Assembly (NCBI GenBank): GCA_039191215.1
Contig: JBCCXT010000007.1
Coordinates: 34,374 to 98,373 of the forward strand
Direction of reading: 5' to 3'
Source: HKCCE3408 sp039191215
Lineage (GTDB): Bacteria; Pseudomonadota; Alphaproteobacteria; Rhodobacterales; Rhodobacteraceae
DNA length: 64,000 nt
The number at the start of each line of letters is the position of its first letter. Position 1 is the stretch's first letter. The position numbers and the translations under genes were made by a program. The notes under the pieces were generated by a model, which did no database searches, was not told where the DNA came from, and saw nothing but the letters and a program-made list of their open reading frames with translations. Below are positions 8,261-16,658 of the stretch, piece after piece.

Positions 8261-11200
8261 CACGCGACCAATTGTTCCGCGCGGCTCAGGTCAACACTGA
8301 CCAATTGGCTCACACCTTGTTCGGCCATGGTGACCCCAAATAGCCGGTTCATCCGCGCCATGGTCACTGCGTGGTGGGTTATGATCAGAAACCGCGTATC
8401 GGTGCGGCGGCACATCTCATCAAGCAGGTCGCAGAACCGGCCCACATTTGCATCATCGAGCGGCGCATCGACCTCATCGAGCACACAGATCGGCGCCGGA
8501 TTGGCCAGGAAAACCGCAAAGATCAATGCCAAGGCGGTCAATGACTGCTCGCCCCCCGACAGAAGCGAAAGTGTCGACAGTTTCTTACCCGGCGGCTGGC
8601 ACAAAATCTCGAGACCCGCCTCCAACGGATCGTCGGATTCGACCAAGACCAGCTTGGCCTCCCCGCCGCTGAAGAGATGCGTGAAGAGCGTTGAGAAATT
8701 TGCATTGACCTCGTCAAATGCTTTCAGCAGGCGTTGGCGCCCCTCGCGATTGAGTGCCGCAATACCCGTGCGTAGTTTTGCGATTGCGCCCTCAAGATCG
8801 GTCTTTTCATTCAATAGGCCGTCATGTTCTTGCTGCACTTTGGCGGCGTCTTCCTCGGCACGCAGATTGACCGCACCTAGCGCATCGCGCTGGCGGCGAA
8901 GGCGAAGCGCATCGGCCTCGGCGCTCTGGGAAGAGGGCAGGTCTGCAGGATCAAGGGCTAGGGTCTCCAGCAGGTCTTCAGGCGTCGTCTCGGCCTCTTC
9001 TTCTATGCGCAACGAGGCTGCGGTTGCAGTTTCGGCGGTGCCGTCTCGCCGCGCCTCGGCCGCAGCGCGCGTCTCACGCGCGGCTGAGGCACCCCGTTCG
9101 GCGGCGCGTTCGGCTTCAACTGCCGCGCGCAACGCGCCTTCGGCGCCGGCCAGCGCATCGATTGCCGCCGTCTTGCGCGCCTGGGCGTCGGATTGCGTCG
9201 CCGTCAGGTCTTTGCGTTTAACCGCCAAGGCGTCCGGGCGCGATTTGGCGTCGGCCAGTTCAACTTCGCTTTGCGTTCTGCGCGCGGCGATTTCCGCCAT
9301 ACGGGCCGTTGCGGTCTGCGCCCGCTCGGCCCAATCCGCGCGCTCGCGCTCAATCGCTGCAAGCCGTGCCGTCCGTGCCTCCCCGTCGCGCTGCAGCTCG
9401 TCGGCTTCGGTTCGTCGTGCGATCATGCTTAGCCGGGCAGCTTCCGTTGACATCCGCGCCTCGGTCAGGGCGGCTTTCAGATCGGTCAGGTCGCCCAGCT
9501 CAGAGAATGCCGCTTCGGCCTCTGAAAGATCGGAGAGTGCAATCTGCGCCTCACTGTTATGCCGCTCCGCACTCTGCCGTAGGGTTTCGAGCCGGCCGGC
9601 GATGATCGTCCGGTCGGCTTCCAACCGGCTGGCCGATCTGCTGGCATCGGCCAGACGTTTGTCGGCGTCACGTCGCGCAGCCCTGGCATTGCTGTCGGCC
9701 TGTGTAAGCTCTTCCAGTTTAGCGACCAATTGGCGATGCGCCGACCGGGTCCTGTCGGCGGCCGCTCGGGCGCGGTCGAGCTCTGCGGAAAGCGCGCTCA
9801 ACTGGTTGACCTGCTCCAACCGGCGGGCCGCGGTCGAGGATGCGTCGCGCGCTGTCTGCGTGTAGCCGTCCCATCGCCAGAGATCCCCGTTGCGCGTCAC
9901 CAGCCGCTGGCCGGGCAGCAGGTCGGGCTGCAGCCGCGTGCCGTCCTCGGCAGACACAACGCCAACCTGGCCCAGGCGCCGGTCCAAGGCCGCAGGCGCT
10001 TCGGCGTAATCTGCCAGGCTGGCCACGCCCCCGGGCAGAGGTTGTGGCTTGGGGTAGGGTGCCAGATTGTGCCACCCGCTGGCCCCGGATGCCGGGTTGA
10101 GCGGGGCTTTCAGATCATCGGCCAGCGCGGCACCGACGGCGGCTTCGAACCCTGGTGCCACCTGCACCTCGTCCAGCAATTGCGTGCCTTCGGATCTGTC
10201 GCGGTCCACCAGCTTGGTCAGGGCGTTGACCTCCGCTTCAAGGGTGCTGAGCCCACCGTCTGCGGCACTGAGCGCGGCGCGCGCCTCACCTTCCTGATCC
10301 TGAATGCGGGCCCGCGCGGCTTCGGCATCGCGCAGCGCCGCTTCGGCTTTTTCCGCCAGATCGCTGGCCTCAGCCAAGCCATCTTGGGACGCGTTATATT
10401 CGGCCTGCAGGCCAGTAAGCCGTGTTTCGGCATCATCGGCCGCGCGCGCTGCTTTACCTGCTTCGGCCTGGCCACGCTCTGCGGCCCGGCGCGCCTCTGA
10501 CACACGCCGCTCAGCGGATTGATGGCGCGCGGCCAGGCGCGCCGATTCCTCTGTCTTTTCTGATAGATGCGCCTCATGCACGGCCAGACTCTCGGCGGTT
10601 TCGACGGCTAAGGATTGGGCGGCTTTAATGCGTTCTTCCTGGCCTGCGCTTTCGGCCTGAAGCGCCTCGGCCTCGGCGCCCAACCGGGTAATGGTGGCGT
10701 TTGCGTCCAATGCGAGGCTCTCTTCACGGGCGATATCGTGGCTTAGCTGCGCGATCCCTGCCTCAATTGCGTCGATCGCACTGCGGGTGCGGGTTTCCTC
10801 ATCGTTCAAGGCGGCCATTTCGACGGCAATGCGCTGCACCAGGGCGGCGGCGATTGCGTCTTCCTCTCGCAGGGGCGGCAAGGCGGCTTCGGCATTACTG
10901 CGGGTCTGCGCGGCCACCGTCACCTGTCCTTCGGCGTGCGCCGCGGCCTGCGTCGCGTCGGTCACGGCCGCCTCGGCGACAGCGCGCGCAGCATCCGCAT
11001 CGCGCCAACGCAGGTACAGCAGCAAGCCTTCGGCTTGGCGCAGCGCCGTTCCGATCTCTCGGTAGCGTTTGGCCTGTTTCGCCTGGCGATCGAGCGTTGC
11101 AAGCTGCGCGGCGAGCTGCTCCAGCACGTCATCAACGCGCGTCAGATTGGTCTCCGCCCCCGACAGCTTCAACTCCGCCTCGTGGCGCCGCTGGTAGAGG

Positions 11201-11715
11201 CCAGAAATGCCAGCCGCTTCTTCCAGGACCCGCCGTCGGTTCTTGGGCTTGGCGCCGATCAGTTCAGCGATTTGACCTTGGCGGACAAGGGCGGGCGAAT
11301 GGGCACCGGTTGAGGCATCGGCAAACAGCATCTGAATGTCACGCGCGCGCACGTCTTTTCCGTTTGCCTTATAGGCCGAGCCCGCGTCGCGGGTGATCCG
11401 GCGGATAACCTCCAACTGGTCCTGATCGTTGAATGCAGGCGGGGCGAGGCGGTCTGTGTTGTCGACAAAAAGTGCAACCTCGGCGAAGTTTCGAGCAGCA
11501 CGTGTGGCCGCCCCAGCAAAGATCACATCTTCCATCCCAGCGCCGCGGACGGCTGTCGGCCTGTTTTCGCCCATCACCCAGCGCAGCGCCTCAAGCAGGT
11601 TCGACTTCCCGCAGCCATTCGGGCCGACAACGCCAGTCAACCCATCGGCAATGACCAGGTCGGTCGAGTCGACGAAGCTTTTGAAGCCATTCAGCCTGAG
11701 TTTTGTGAACCGCAT
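8260..11715 (-). CDS. smc: chromosome segregation protein SMC
   Basis: 1151 aa condensin ATPase. The N-terminus MRFTKLRLNGFKSFVDSTD carries Walker A (GPNGCGKSN, about residues 33-41). Two long alanine/glutamate/arginine-rich coiled coils flank a hinge around residues 510-660. The C-terminal head has the ABC signature LLSGGEQS and Walker B ICVLDEVDAPLD. It should load on DNA with ScpA/ScpB to organise and segregate the chromosome. The length is typical. In many alphaproteobacteria smc follows mutY, a DUF721 gene and dsbA; here those three lie about 15-20 kb away and smc is separate. Confidence 0.96.
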   Translation of the reverse strand: MRFTKLRLNGFKSFVDSTDLVIADGLTGVVGPNGCGKSNLLEALRWVMGENRPTAVRGAGMEDVIFAGAATRAARNFAEVALFVDNTDRLAPPAFNDQDQLEVIRRITRDAGSAYKANGKDVRARDIQMLFADASTGAHSPALVRQGQIAELIGAKPKNRRRVLEEAAGISGLYQRRHEAELKLSGAETNLTRVDDVLEQLAAQLATLDRQAKQAKRYREIGTALRQAEGLLLYLRWRDADAARAVAEAAVTDATQAAAHAEGQVTVAAQTRSNAEAALPPLREEDAIAAALVQRIAVEMAALNDEETRTRSAIDAIEAGIAQLSHDIAREESLALDANATITRLGAEAEALQAESAGQEERIKAAQSLAVETAESLAVHEAHLSEKTEESARLAARHQSAERRVSEARRAAERGQAEAGKAARAADDAETRLTGLQAEYNASQDGLAEASDLAEKAEAALRDAEAARARIQDQEGEARAALSAADGGLSTLEAEVNALTKLVDRDRSEGTQLLDEVQVAPGFEAAVGAALADDLKAPLNPASGASGWHNLAPYPKPQPLPGGVASLADYAEAPAALDRRLGQVGVVSAEDGTRLQPDLLPGQRLVTRNGDLWRWDGYTQTARDASSTAARRLEQVNQLSALSAELDRARAAADRTRSAHRQLVAKLEELTQADSNARAARRDADKRLADASRSASRLEADRTIIAGRLETLRQSAERHNSEAQIALSDLSEAEAAFSELGDLTDLKAALTEARMSTEAARLSMIARRTEADELQRDGEARTARLAAIERERADWAERAQTATARMAEIAARRTQSEVELADAKSRPDALAVKRKDLTATQSDAQARKTAAIDALAGAEGALRAAVEAERAAERGASAARETRAAAEARRDGTAETATAASLRIEEEAETTPEDLLETLALDPADLPSSQSAEADALRLRRQRDALGAVNLRAEEDAAKVQQEHDGLLNEKTDLEGAIAKLRTGIAALNREGRQRLLKAFDEVNANFSTLFTHLFSGGEAKLVLVESDDPLEAGLEILCQPPGKKLSTLSLLSGGEQSLTALALIFAVFLANPAPICVLDEVDAPLDDANVGRFCDLLDEMCRRTDTRFLIITHHAVTMARMNRLFGVTMAEQGVSQLVSVDLSRAEQLVA

Positions 11716-11848
11716 GCAGGTGCTGCCGTGATGATTCCCAAAGTGGCTTGCAGCTTGGGCAGAGCATGGGCATTAGTCAACGCCACACCCCTGCATCTGG
11801 GGTATCATTCAAGTGTTGTCCACAATATATGGCCGGTTCGGAGGTCAC

Positions 11849-12199
11849 ATGATCCTGCATATCGCCGTAATCCTGAGCTTTCAGCTGGTCGGTGAGGCAG
11901 TAAGCCGGCTCTTGCTGCCCATTGTCCCCGGACCGGTTTTGGGGATGAGCCTGTGTCTCATCGCCTTTGTCGTTTTCCCGAAACTGGCGGATGCGGTTCG
12001 GCCGACGGCAAACGGTATATTGGCGCATCTTTCGCTGCTCTTTGTCCCAGCCGGAGTTGGTGTGGTGAGCCACTGGCAGGTGCTGACAGCCGACGGGCCA
12101 GCCCTCTTGATCTCGGTTCTGGGCTCAACGGTGATTGCATTGCTGGTCGGCGTCGGCGCGTTTGTTGCTGCGGCGCGATGGGTCGGATCGAAGCCATGA
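11849..12199 (+). CDS. lrgA: LrgA/CidA family membrane protein
   Basis: 116 aa holin-like inner-membrane protein. It has four predicted hydrophobic segments (MILHIAVILSFQLVGEAV, PGPVLGMSLCLIAFVVF, ILAHLSLLFVPAGVGVV, LISVLGSTVIALLVGVG) and the family's FVPAGVG motif. Together with LrgB it is thought to affect murein hydrolase export, programmed lysis or small-metabolite transport. The ATG is preceded by TCGGAGGTC. It overlaps lrgB by 4 bases. Confidence 0.85.
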   Translation: MILHIAVILSFQLVGEAVSRLLLPIVPGPVLGMSLCLIAFVVFPKLADAVRPTANGILAHLSLLFVPAGVGVVSHWQVLTADGPALLISVLGSTVIALLVGVGAFVAAARWVGSKP

Positions 12200-12912
12200 G
12201 CGCGGAGGTCTGGCAGCTGTGGTCCTATCTCGGGGAAGAGCCGCTTTTATGGCTGACCCTGACATTGATCGCGTATCTGGCGGGCGACGCGATTAGCCGC
12301 TGGACCAACCGCGCGCCGCTGGCCAACCCGGTTCTCCTGGCTGTTTTGATCCTCGCTGCGATCCTTGCCGTCAGCGGCACTGCCTATGAGACCTATTTCG
12401 AGGGCGCGCAGTTTGTGCACTTTCTGCTCGGGCCCGCGACCGTCGCTTTGGCCGCCCCGTTGCACGCCAATTTGGTGCATTTGCGCAGCGCGATGCTGCC
12501 TATTGTGGTGGCACTGGCGGCGGGTTCTGTCGCGGCGATCGTCAGCGTAGTTGCCATAGGCTGGGCTTTCGGGTTGAGCACCGACACATTGCTGTCGTTG
12601 GTGCCAAAGTCCGCCACGGCGCCTGTTGCGATGGGTGTGAGCGCGGCAATCGGCGGCGCGCCGTCGCTGACGGCTGTTTTGGTCATCCTGACCGGCATCA
12701 TCGGGGCGCTGATCGTGACACCGATGTTTGACGCGCTTGGCCTGAAGGATTTCCGCGCGCGCGGCTTTGCACTGGGCGTTGCGGCACATGGCATTGGCAC
12801 GGCACGCGCGTTTCAGGTGGATCAGACCGCGGGTGTGTTTTCCGGCCTTGGCATGGGGCTTAATGCGATTCTGACCGCGCTTCTGGCGCCGCTGGTCGTT
12901 GCCATCCTGTAA
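12196..12912 (+). CDS. lrgB: LrgB/CidB family membrane protein
   Basis: 238 aa multipass membrane protein starting MSAEVWQLWSYLGEEPLLW. The LrgB signature is clear: LVPKSATAPVAMGVSAAIGG and RARGFALGVAAHGIGTARAF (family core, quoted in part). It shares an ATGA overlap with lrgA, so the two are produced together. Expected role: integral-membrane partner of LrgA in control of murein hydrolase activity or metabolite transport. Confidence 0.87.
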   Translation: MSAEVWQLWSYLGEEPLLWLTLTLIAYLAGDAISRWTNRAPLANPVLLAVLILAAILAVSGTAYETYFEGAQFVHFLLGPATVALAAPLHANLVHLRSAMLPIVVALAAGSVAAIVSVVAIGWAFGLSTDTLLSLVPKSATAPVAMGVSAAIGGAPSLTAVLVILTGIIGALIVTPMFDALGLKDFRARGFALGVAAHGIGTARAFQVDQTAGVFSGLGMGLNAILTALLAPLVVAIL

Positions 12913-13014
12913 CGGAGTATTTGGGGTGTCCAAGCTTAGAATATTGAGATTGGCACAGCTCAGTGCTACATAACGAGCAGTCCCAGGCGCCGGGGCGGCA
13001 CGGCGCGCAACATC
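12913..13014. other. lrgB-rsfS intergenic stretch
   Basis: About 100 bases without a gene. The rsfS frame is open through most of it, back to a TAG near 12935, but it contains no ATG, GTG or TTG start in that frame. The promoter for the rsfS-rlmH unit should lie here; no convincing -35/-10 pair was identified. Confidence 0.4.
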
Positions 13015-13020
13015 GGAGGA
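13015..13020 (+). promoter_or_regulatory. strong Shine-Dalgarno ahead of a CTG codon
   Basis: GGAGGA followed by six bases and then CTG (13027), which is in frame with rsfS. The internal ATG at 13114 has no comparable site. This Shine-Dalgarno is the main reason for preferring the upstream start of rsfS. Confidence 0.5.
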
Positions 13021-13026
13021 CCCGTC

Positions 13027-13440
13027 CTGACTGGACACACATCGGCAGCCCAAACACTGGCTGCACAAGCGACGCCACCGGCGTCACAAACGGTTGAGCT
13101 ATCGAGCGACCAGATGCTCGAGCTTGTCCTTGCATCCCTTTCCGACGACAAAGCCGAAGAGATTGTGGCCATCAACCTGGCCGGACGATCCGCTTTTGCT
13201 GATCACATGGTCATCGCCTCTGGGCGGTCGACACGGCAAGTTGCGGCCATCTCGGACAAGCTCGTCGACCGGCTTAAAAAGGCAGGAATGCGCGCCAAGG
13301 TTGAAGGCAAAGAGGCCGGAGACTGGGTGCTGATAGATGCTGGCGATATCATCGTGCATGTCTTCCGCCCCGAAGTGCGGGAGTTCTATCAGCTTGAAAA
13401 GATGTGGATGCCTGCAGAGGCGCAGGCCGCGCGGCAATAA
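13027..13440 (+). CDS. rsfS: ribosomal silencing factor RsfS
   Basis: RsfS/Iojap family. It binds L14 on the 50S subunit and blocks subunit joining in starvation. The conserved core MLELVLASLSDDKAEEI, DHMVIASGRSTRQVAAI, GDWVLIDAGDIIVHVF and REFYQLEKMW is complete. The core alone, from ATG 13114, gives 108 aa. I place the start at CTG 13027 (137 aa) because GGAGGA sits six bases before it, the frame is open, and roseobacter homologues commonly carry a 20-35 residue polar extension. The added segment is rich in Ala, Thr, Gln and Ser. It directly abuts rlmH. The function is certain; the start is not. Confidence 0.85.
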   Translation: MTGHTSAAQTLAAQATPPASQTVELSSDQMLELVLASLSDDKAEEIVAINLAGRSAFADHMVIASGRSTRQVAAISDKLVDRLKKAGMRAKVEGKEAGDWVLIDAGDIIVHVFRPEVREFYQLEKMWMPAEAQAARQ

Positions 13441-13914
13441 ATGAATGTGCACATTCTGGCCATCGGTCGGCTGCCGGCGCGCGCCGCCGAGCGCACGATT
13501 TTTGACGATTATGTGCGCCGGTTCGGGCAGATCTGCCGACCGCTCGGCCTGCGCGGCCTGAGCGAGCATGAATTGGAGCCCAAACGCGGGACCGGCAAAG
13601 CAGCGGAAGCAGAGGTGCTAGCCAAACGCCTTCCCGATGGGGCGATAATTGTGGCGTTGGATGAGCGCGGTCAGCAATTCTCTTCCCCCGATTTCGCCGC
13701 AAAGATCGCTGGTTTTCGTGACCAGGGTCGGGGTGATCTCGCGTTTGTCATCGGCGGGGCTGACGGGCTTGATCCCAGCTTGCGGGACCGCGCCGATCTG
13801 ATCTTGTCCTTTGGGGCGATGGTCTGGCCACATATGCTGGCCCGCATGATGCTGGCCGAACAGCTCTACCGAGCAGCGACGATCCTGTCGGGCGCGCCCT
13901 ACCATCGGGCTTGA
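13441..13914 (+). CDS. rlmH: 23S rRNA (pseudouridine1915-N3)-methyltransferase RlmH
   Basis: 157 aa SPOUT-class methyltransferase acting on pseudouridine 1915 in helix 69 of 23S rRNA. The family features are IVALDERGQQFSS, the SAM-binding knot LAFVIGGADGLD, LSFGAMVWPHMLARMMLAEQLYRA and a C-terminal YHRA. The start codon follows the rsfS stop without a gap. The rsfS-rlmH pairing is common and joins two late ribosome functions. Confidence 0.95.
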   Translation: MNVHILAIGRLPARAAERTIFDDYVRRFGQICRPLGLRGLSEHELEPKRGTGKAAEAEVLAKRLPDGAIIVALDERGQQFSSPDFAAKIAGFRDQGRGDLAFVIGGADGLDPSLRDRADLILSFGAMVWPHMLARMMLAEQLYRAATILSGAPYHRA

Positions 13915-13953
13915 GGGTTGGGGCAGGGCCGCATAGACCTGCGCCACAGGGGC

Positions 13954-13980
13954 CTGCGCCCAGCTAGGGGGGCGCAGTTT
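13954..13980 (+). terminator. putative terminator after rlmH
   Basis: Perfect 8-base stem CTGCGCCC / GGGCGCAG (13954-13961 and 13970-13977) with an eight-base loop, followed by TTT. It lies between rlmH and gpmI and fits the end of the rsfS-rlmH transcript. Confidence 0.55.
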
Positions 13981-14021
13981 AGAACACAGTCAAAAAGCGG
14001 CCCAGCAAGCGGAGAGTGGTG

Positions 14022-15533
14022 ATGAAGCCGGTGGTATTATGCATCCTGGACGGCTGGGGCTTGTCGGATCGCGCGGAAGGCAATGCGCCGCTATTGGCAG
14101 CGACGCCGGTGATGGATGCGCTGACGGCTGAATGCCCAAATGCGACGCTCTTGACCCACGGGCCACATGCCGGTCTGCCCGATGGCCAGATGGGCAATTC
14201 CGAAGTTGGCCACACCAATATCGGTGCCGGTCGGGTGGTGAAGATGGATCTGGTCCAGATCAATGACGCAATTGCAGCGGGTGAGTTTGCGCGCCGGGCC
14301 GCGATGGTCGACTTCATAGATAGATTGCGGCAAAGCGGCGGAAAGGCGCATCTGCTTGGCTTGGTGTCGGATGGCGGTGTGCACGGCCAGTTCGAGCATC
14401 TCGAAGAGGCGATCCGCGTGTTAAGTGGCGAAGGCATCCCTGTTGCCATACACGCAATCTGCGATGGCCGGGATGTCGCGCCCAAAAGTGCTGAAGGTTT
14501 CTTGAATCGGTTGACCAAGTTGCTGCCCGATGGCGCAGAAATTGTGACCCTGCTCGGGCGCTATTTTGCGATGGATCGCGATAATCGATGGGACCGGGTC
14601 GCGCAGGCCTACCGCGCGATGGTTCTGGGTGAGGCCAGCCATCGGGCCGAAACGGCGCAGGCCGGTTTGAGCGCGGCCTACGAACGCGGCCAGAGTGATG
14701 AATTCATCGAGCCGACCTTAATTGGTGCGTTTGCCGGGATGGAAGCGGGCGACGGGATCTTCATGCTCAACTACCGCGCGGATCGGGCACGCGACATCCT
14801 GGCGGCCATCGGTGCGCCGGATTTTGACGCCTTTGATACAGGTGAGCGGCCTGCCTTGGCGGCACGGTTCGGCATGGTCAATTATTCCTCCGCGCATGAT
14901 GCCTACATGACCACGCTTTTCCCGAAGCCAGAGATTACCAATACACTAGGCGCTTGGGTGGCCGCACAGGGGCTGCGCCAGTTTCGCCTGGCTGAGACCG
15001 AAAAGTACCCGCATGTGACGTTCTTTCTAAACGGCGGGGTTGAACCGCCCGAGGCCGGTGAAGATCGCTTCATGCCCAAATCCCCCAATGTCGCAACCTA
15101 CGATCTGCAGCCGGAGATGAGCGCACCCGAAGTGACCGAACAGTTGGTCGGCGCAATTGGTGCGGGCTACGATTTGATCGTGGTGAACTACGCCAATCCC
15201 GACATGGTTGGCCATACCGGCGATCTGGGCGCGGCGATGGCCGCTTGTGAGGCGGTTGATCAGGGGCTGGGCCAAGCGCTCGATGCGCTGAAAGCTGCGG
15301 GCGGTGCGATGATCGTGACGGCCGATCACGGCAATTGCGATGTTATGATCGATCCAGAGACTGGCGGGCCGCACACGGCCCATACGCTCAACCCCGTCCC
15401 AGTGATCCTGGTTGGCGGCCCGGCGGGCGCGCAGTTGCGCGACGGGCGATTGGCTGATCTGGCGCCGACGATCCTGGAGCTTATGGGCCTGCCGCAACCA
15501 ACCGAGATGACAGGGCAAAGTCTGATCTCATGA
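14022..15533 (+). CDS. gpmI: 2,3-bisphosphoglycerate-independent phosphoglycerate mutase
   Basis: 503 aa alkaline-phosphatase-superfamily enzyme of glycolysis/gluconeogenesis, interconverting 3- and 2-phosphoglycerate with two Mn2+ ions. It starts MKPVVLCILDGWGLSD (metal Asp). The phosphorylated serine is in GQMGNSEVGHTNIGAGR. The metal site continues in VVNYANPDMVGHTGD and VTADHGNCDVM. The length is normal. The ATG at 14022 follows GGAGAG; two GTG codons just before it are less likely. Its stop overlaps the next gene (ATGA). Confidence 0.96.
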   Translation: MKPVVLCILDGWGLSDRAEGNAPLLAATPVMDALTAECPNATLLTHGPHAGLPDGQMGNSEVGHTNIGAGRVVKMDLVQINDAIAAGEFARRAAMVDFIDRLRQSGGKAHLLGLVSDGGVHGQFEHLEEAIRVLSGEGIPVAIHAICDGRDVAPKSAEGFLNRLTKLLPDGAEIVTLLGRYFAMDRDNRWDRVAQAYRAMVLGEASHRAETAQAGLSAAYERGQSDEFIEPTLIGAFAGMEAGDGIFMLNYRADRARDILAAIGAPDFDAFDTGERPALAARFGMVNYSSAHDAYMTTLFPKPEITNTLGAWVAAQGLRQFRLAETEKYPHVTFFLNGGVEPPEAGEDRFMPKSPNVATYDLQPEMSAPEVTEQLVGAIGAGYDLIVVNYANPDMVGHTGDLGAAMAACEAVDQGLGQALDALKAAGGAMIVTADHGNCDVMIDPETGGPHTAHTLNPVPVILVGGPAGAQLRDGRLADLAPTILELMGLPQPTEMTGQSLIS

Positions 15534-16654
15534 TCCGGGCACTTCTTCTGCTTTTGCTGGCAAGTCCACTGGCCGCGCAAAGCGATCCCACCGTGGCGGC
15601 CGGCCGGGCCAGCGCGATGCTGGAAGCGGCGAGCATGGCCCTGACGGATGCGGATGGTGCCCGTGACCGCGTGGCCGCCTTAACAGAGACAATCCGCGCA
15701 TTCGAGGAAGGCCAGGTTGCCGTGCGCGAGGCGTTGCGCCGCGTCGGGATGCGCGAGGCGGCGCTGACGCAAGACCTGGCGTCCGAACGGCGGCGACTGG
15801 CGGCGCTTCTGGGTGCGGCTCAGGCGATCGAGCAGGCGCCGGTGCCGCTTCTGCTGCTGCACCCAAACGGGCCGTTGGGTACGGCCCGCTCCGCCATGAT
15901 CCTGTCCGATGTGGCCCCGGCCCTGTCTGCGGAATTTGTCGCTCTGCGCGCGCAACTCGAAGAACTGCAAGCGCTGCGTGTCATCCAGGAACAGGCGCGC
16001 GCCGACTTGGCCCGGGCGCTGCAAGAAGCGCAGACCGCCCGCGCCGAGCTCAGCCAAGCAATTGCGGACCGCACGGATCTGCCGCCCAGGATTGAAACCG
16101 ATGCCGACGCCATGGCCGCGCTGAATGCGGCTGCCGGCTCTCTCGATACGCTGACTGCGGCCTTGCGCGCGGCCCCGCCGCCGCCTGTGCCGGAAGCCGA
16201 CAGGATCGCTGGCGCCAGGGGCGGCGTGCCGCTGCCCGCCTTTGGTACGCTCCTGCGCCGCTTTAACGAAGCCGACGCTGCGGGCATATCGCGCCCGGGT
16301 ATGATCCTGGCCACCCGCCCCCGGGCCTTGGTCACCGCGCCCTGGTCCGGCGCGATCCGCTATGCCGGCGCCGTTCCGGGTTATGGCAATGTCATTTTGC
16401 TGGAACCCGACCCCCAACATTTGATCGTTATGGCGGGCCTTGGCGAGCTGTTGGTTGCCACAGGTGTGTTGCTTTCGCAGGGTGAGGCGATCGGTCTTAT
16501 GGGTGGCCCACCAGTAACCAGCGAAAATTTGATAACCGCGACGCAGGAAGATTATGGTCTATCTCTGTCAGAGACGCTCTATATAGAGGTCAGAGTAGAC
16601 GAGACACCAGTCGACCCGGTGGAATGGTTCCGGGTCCGCCGAGATGAGGAATGA
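15530..16654 (+). CDS. EnvC-like murein hydrolase activator (degenerate M23 domain)
   Basis: 374 aa. The signal peptide MIRALLLLLLASPLAAQ is followed by an alanine-rich coiled coil (about residues 25-190) and a C-terminal LytM/M23-like fold starting near GGVPLPAFGTLLRRF. The zinc-binding HxxxD and HxH motifs of active M23 peptidases are not seen, so it probably activates amidases at the division site rather than cutting peptidoglycan itself, as EnvC does. It overlaps gpmI by ATGA and leads into ctpA. The gpmI-envC-ctpA order is frequent in proteobacteria. Confidence 0.82.
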   Translation: MIRALLLLLLASPLAAQSDPTVAAGRASAMLEAASMALTDADGARDRVAALTETIRAFEEGQVAVREALRRVGMREAALTQDLASERRRLAALLGAAQAIEQAPVPLLLLHPNGPLGTARSAMILSDVAPALSAEFVALRAQLEELQALRVIQEQARADLARALQEAQTARAELSQAIADRTDLPPRIETDADAMAALNAAAGSLDTLTAALRAAPPPPVPEADRIAGARGGVPLPAFGTLLRRFNEADAAGISRPGMILATRPRALVTAPWSGAIRYAGAVPGYGNVILLEPDPQHLIVMAGLGELLVATGVLLSQGEAIGLMGGPPVTSENLITATQEDYGLSLSETLYIEVRVDETPVDPVEWFRVRRDEE

Positions 16655-16658
16655 AGAA

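Noticed and set aside
8249..9865. 538-aa plus-strand open frame opposite smc
   Set aside because: It lies antisense to the well-supported smc gene and has a serine/arginine/alanine composition typical of the reverse frame of coiled-coil DNA.
10701..11396. 231-aa plus-strand open frame
   Set aside because: Antisense to smc; no coherent composition.
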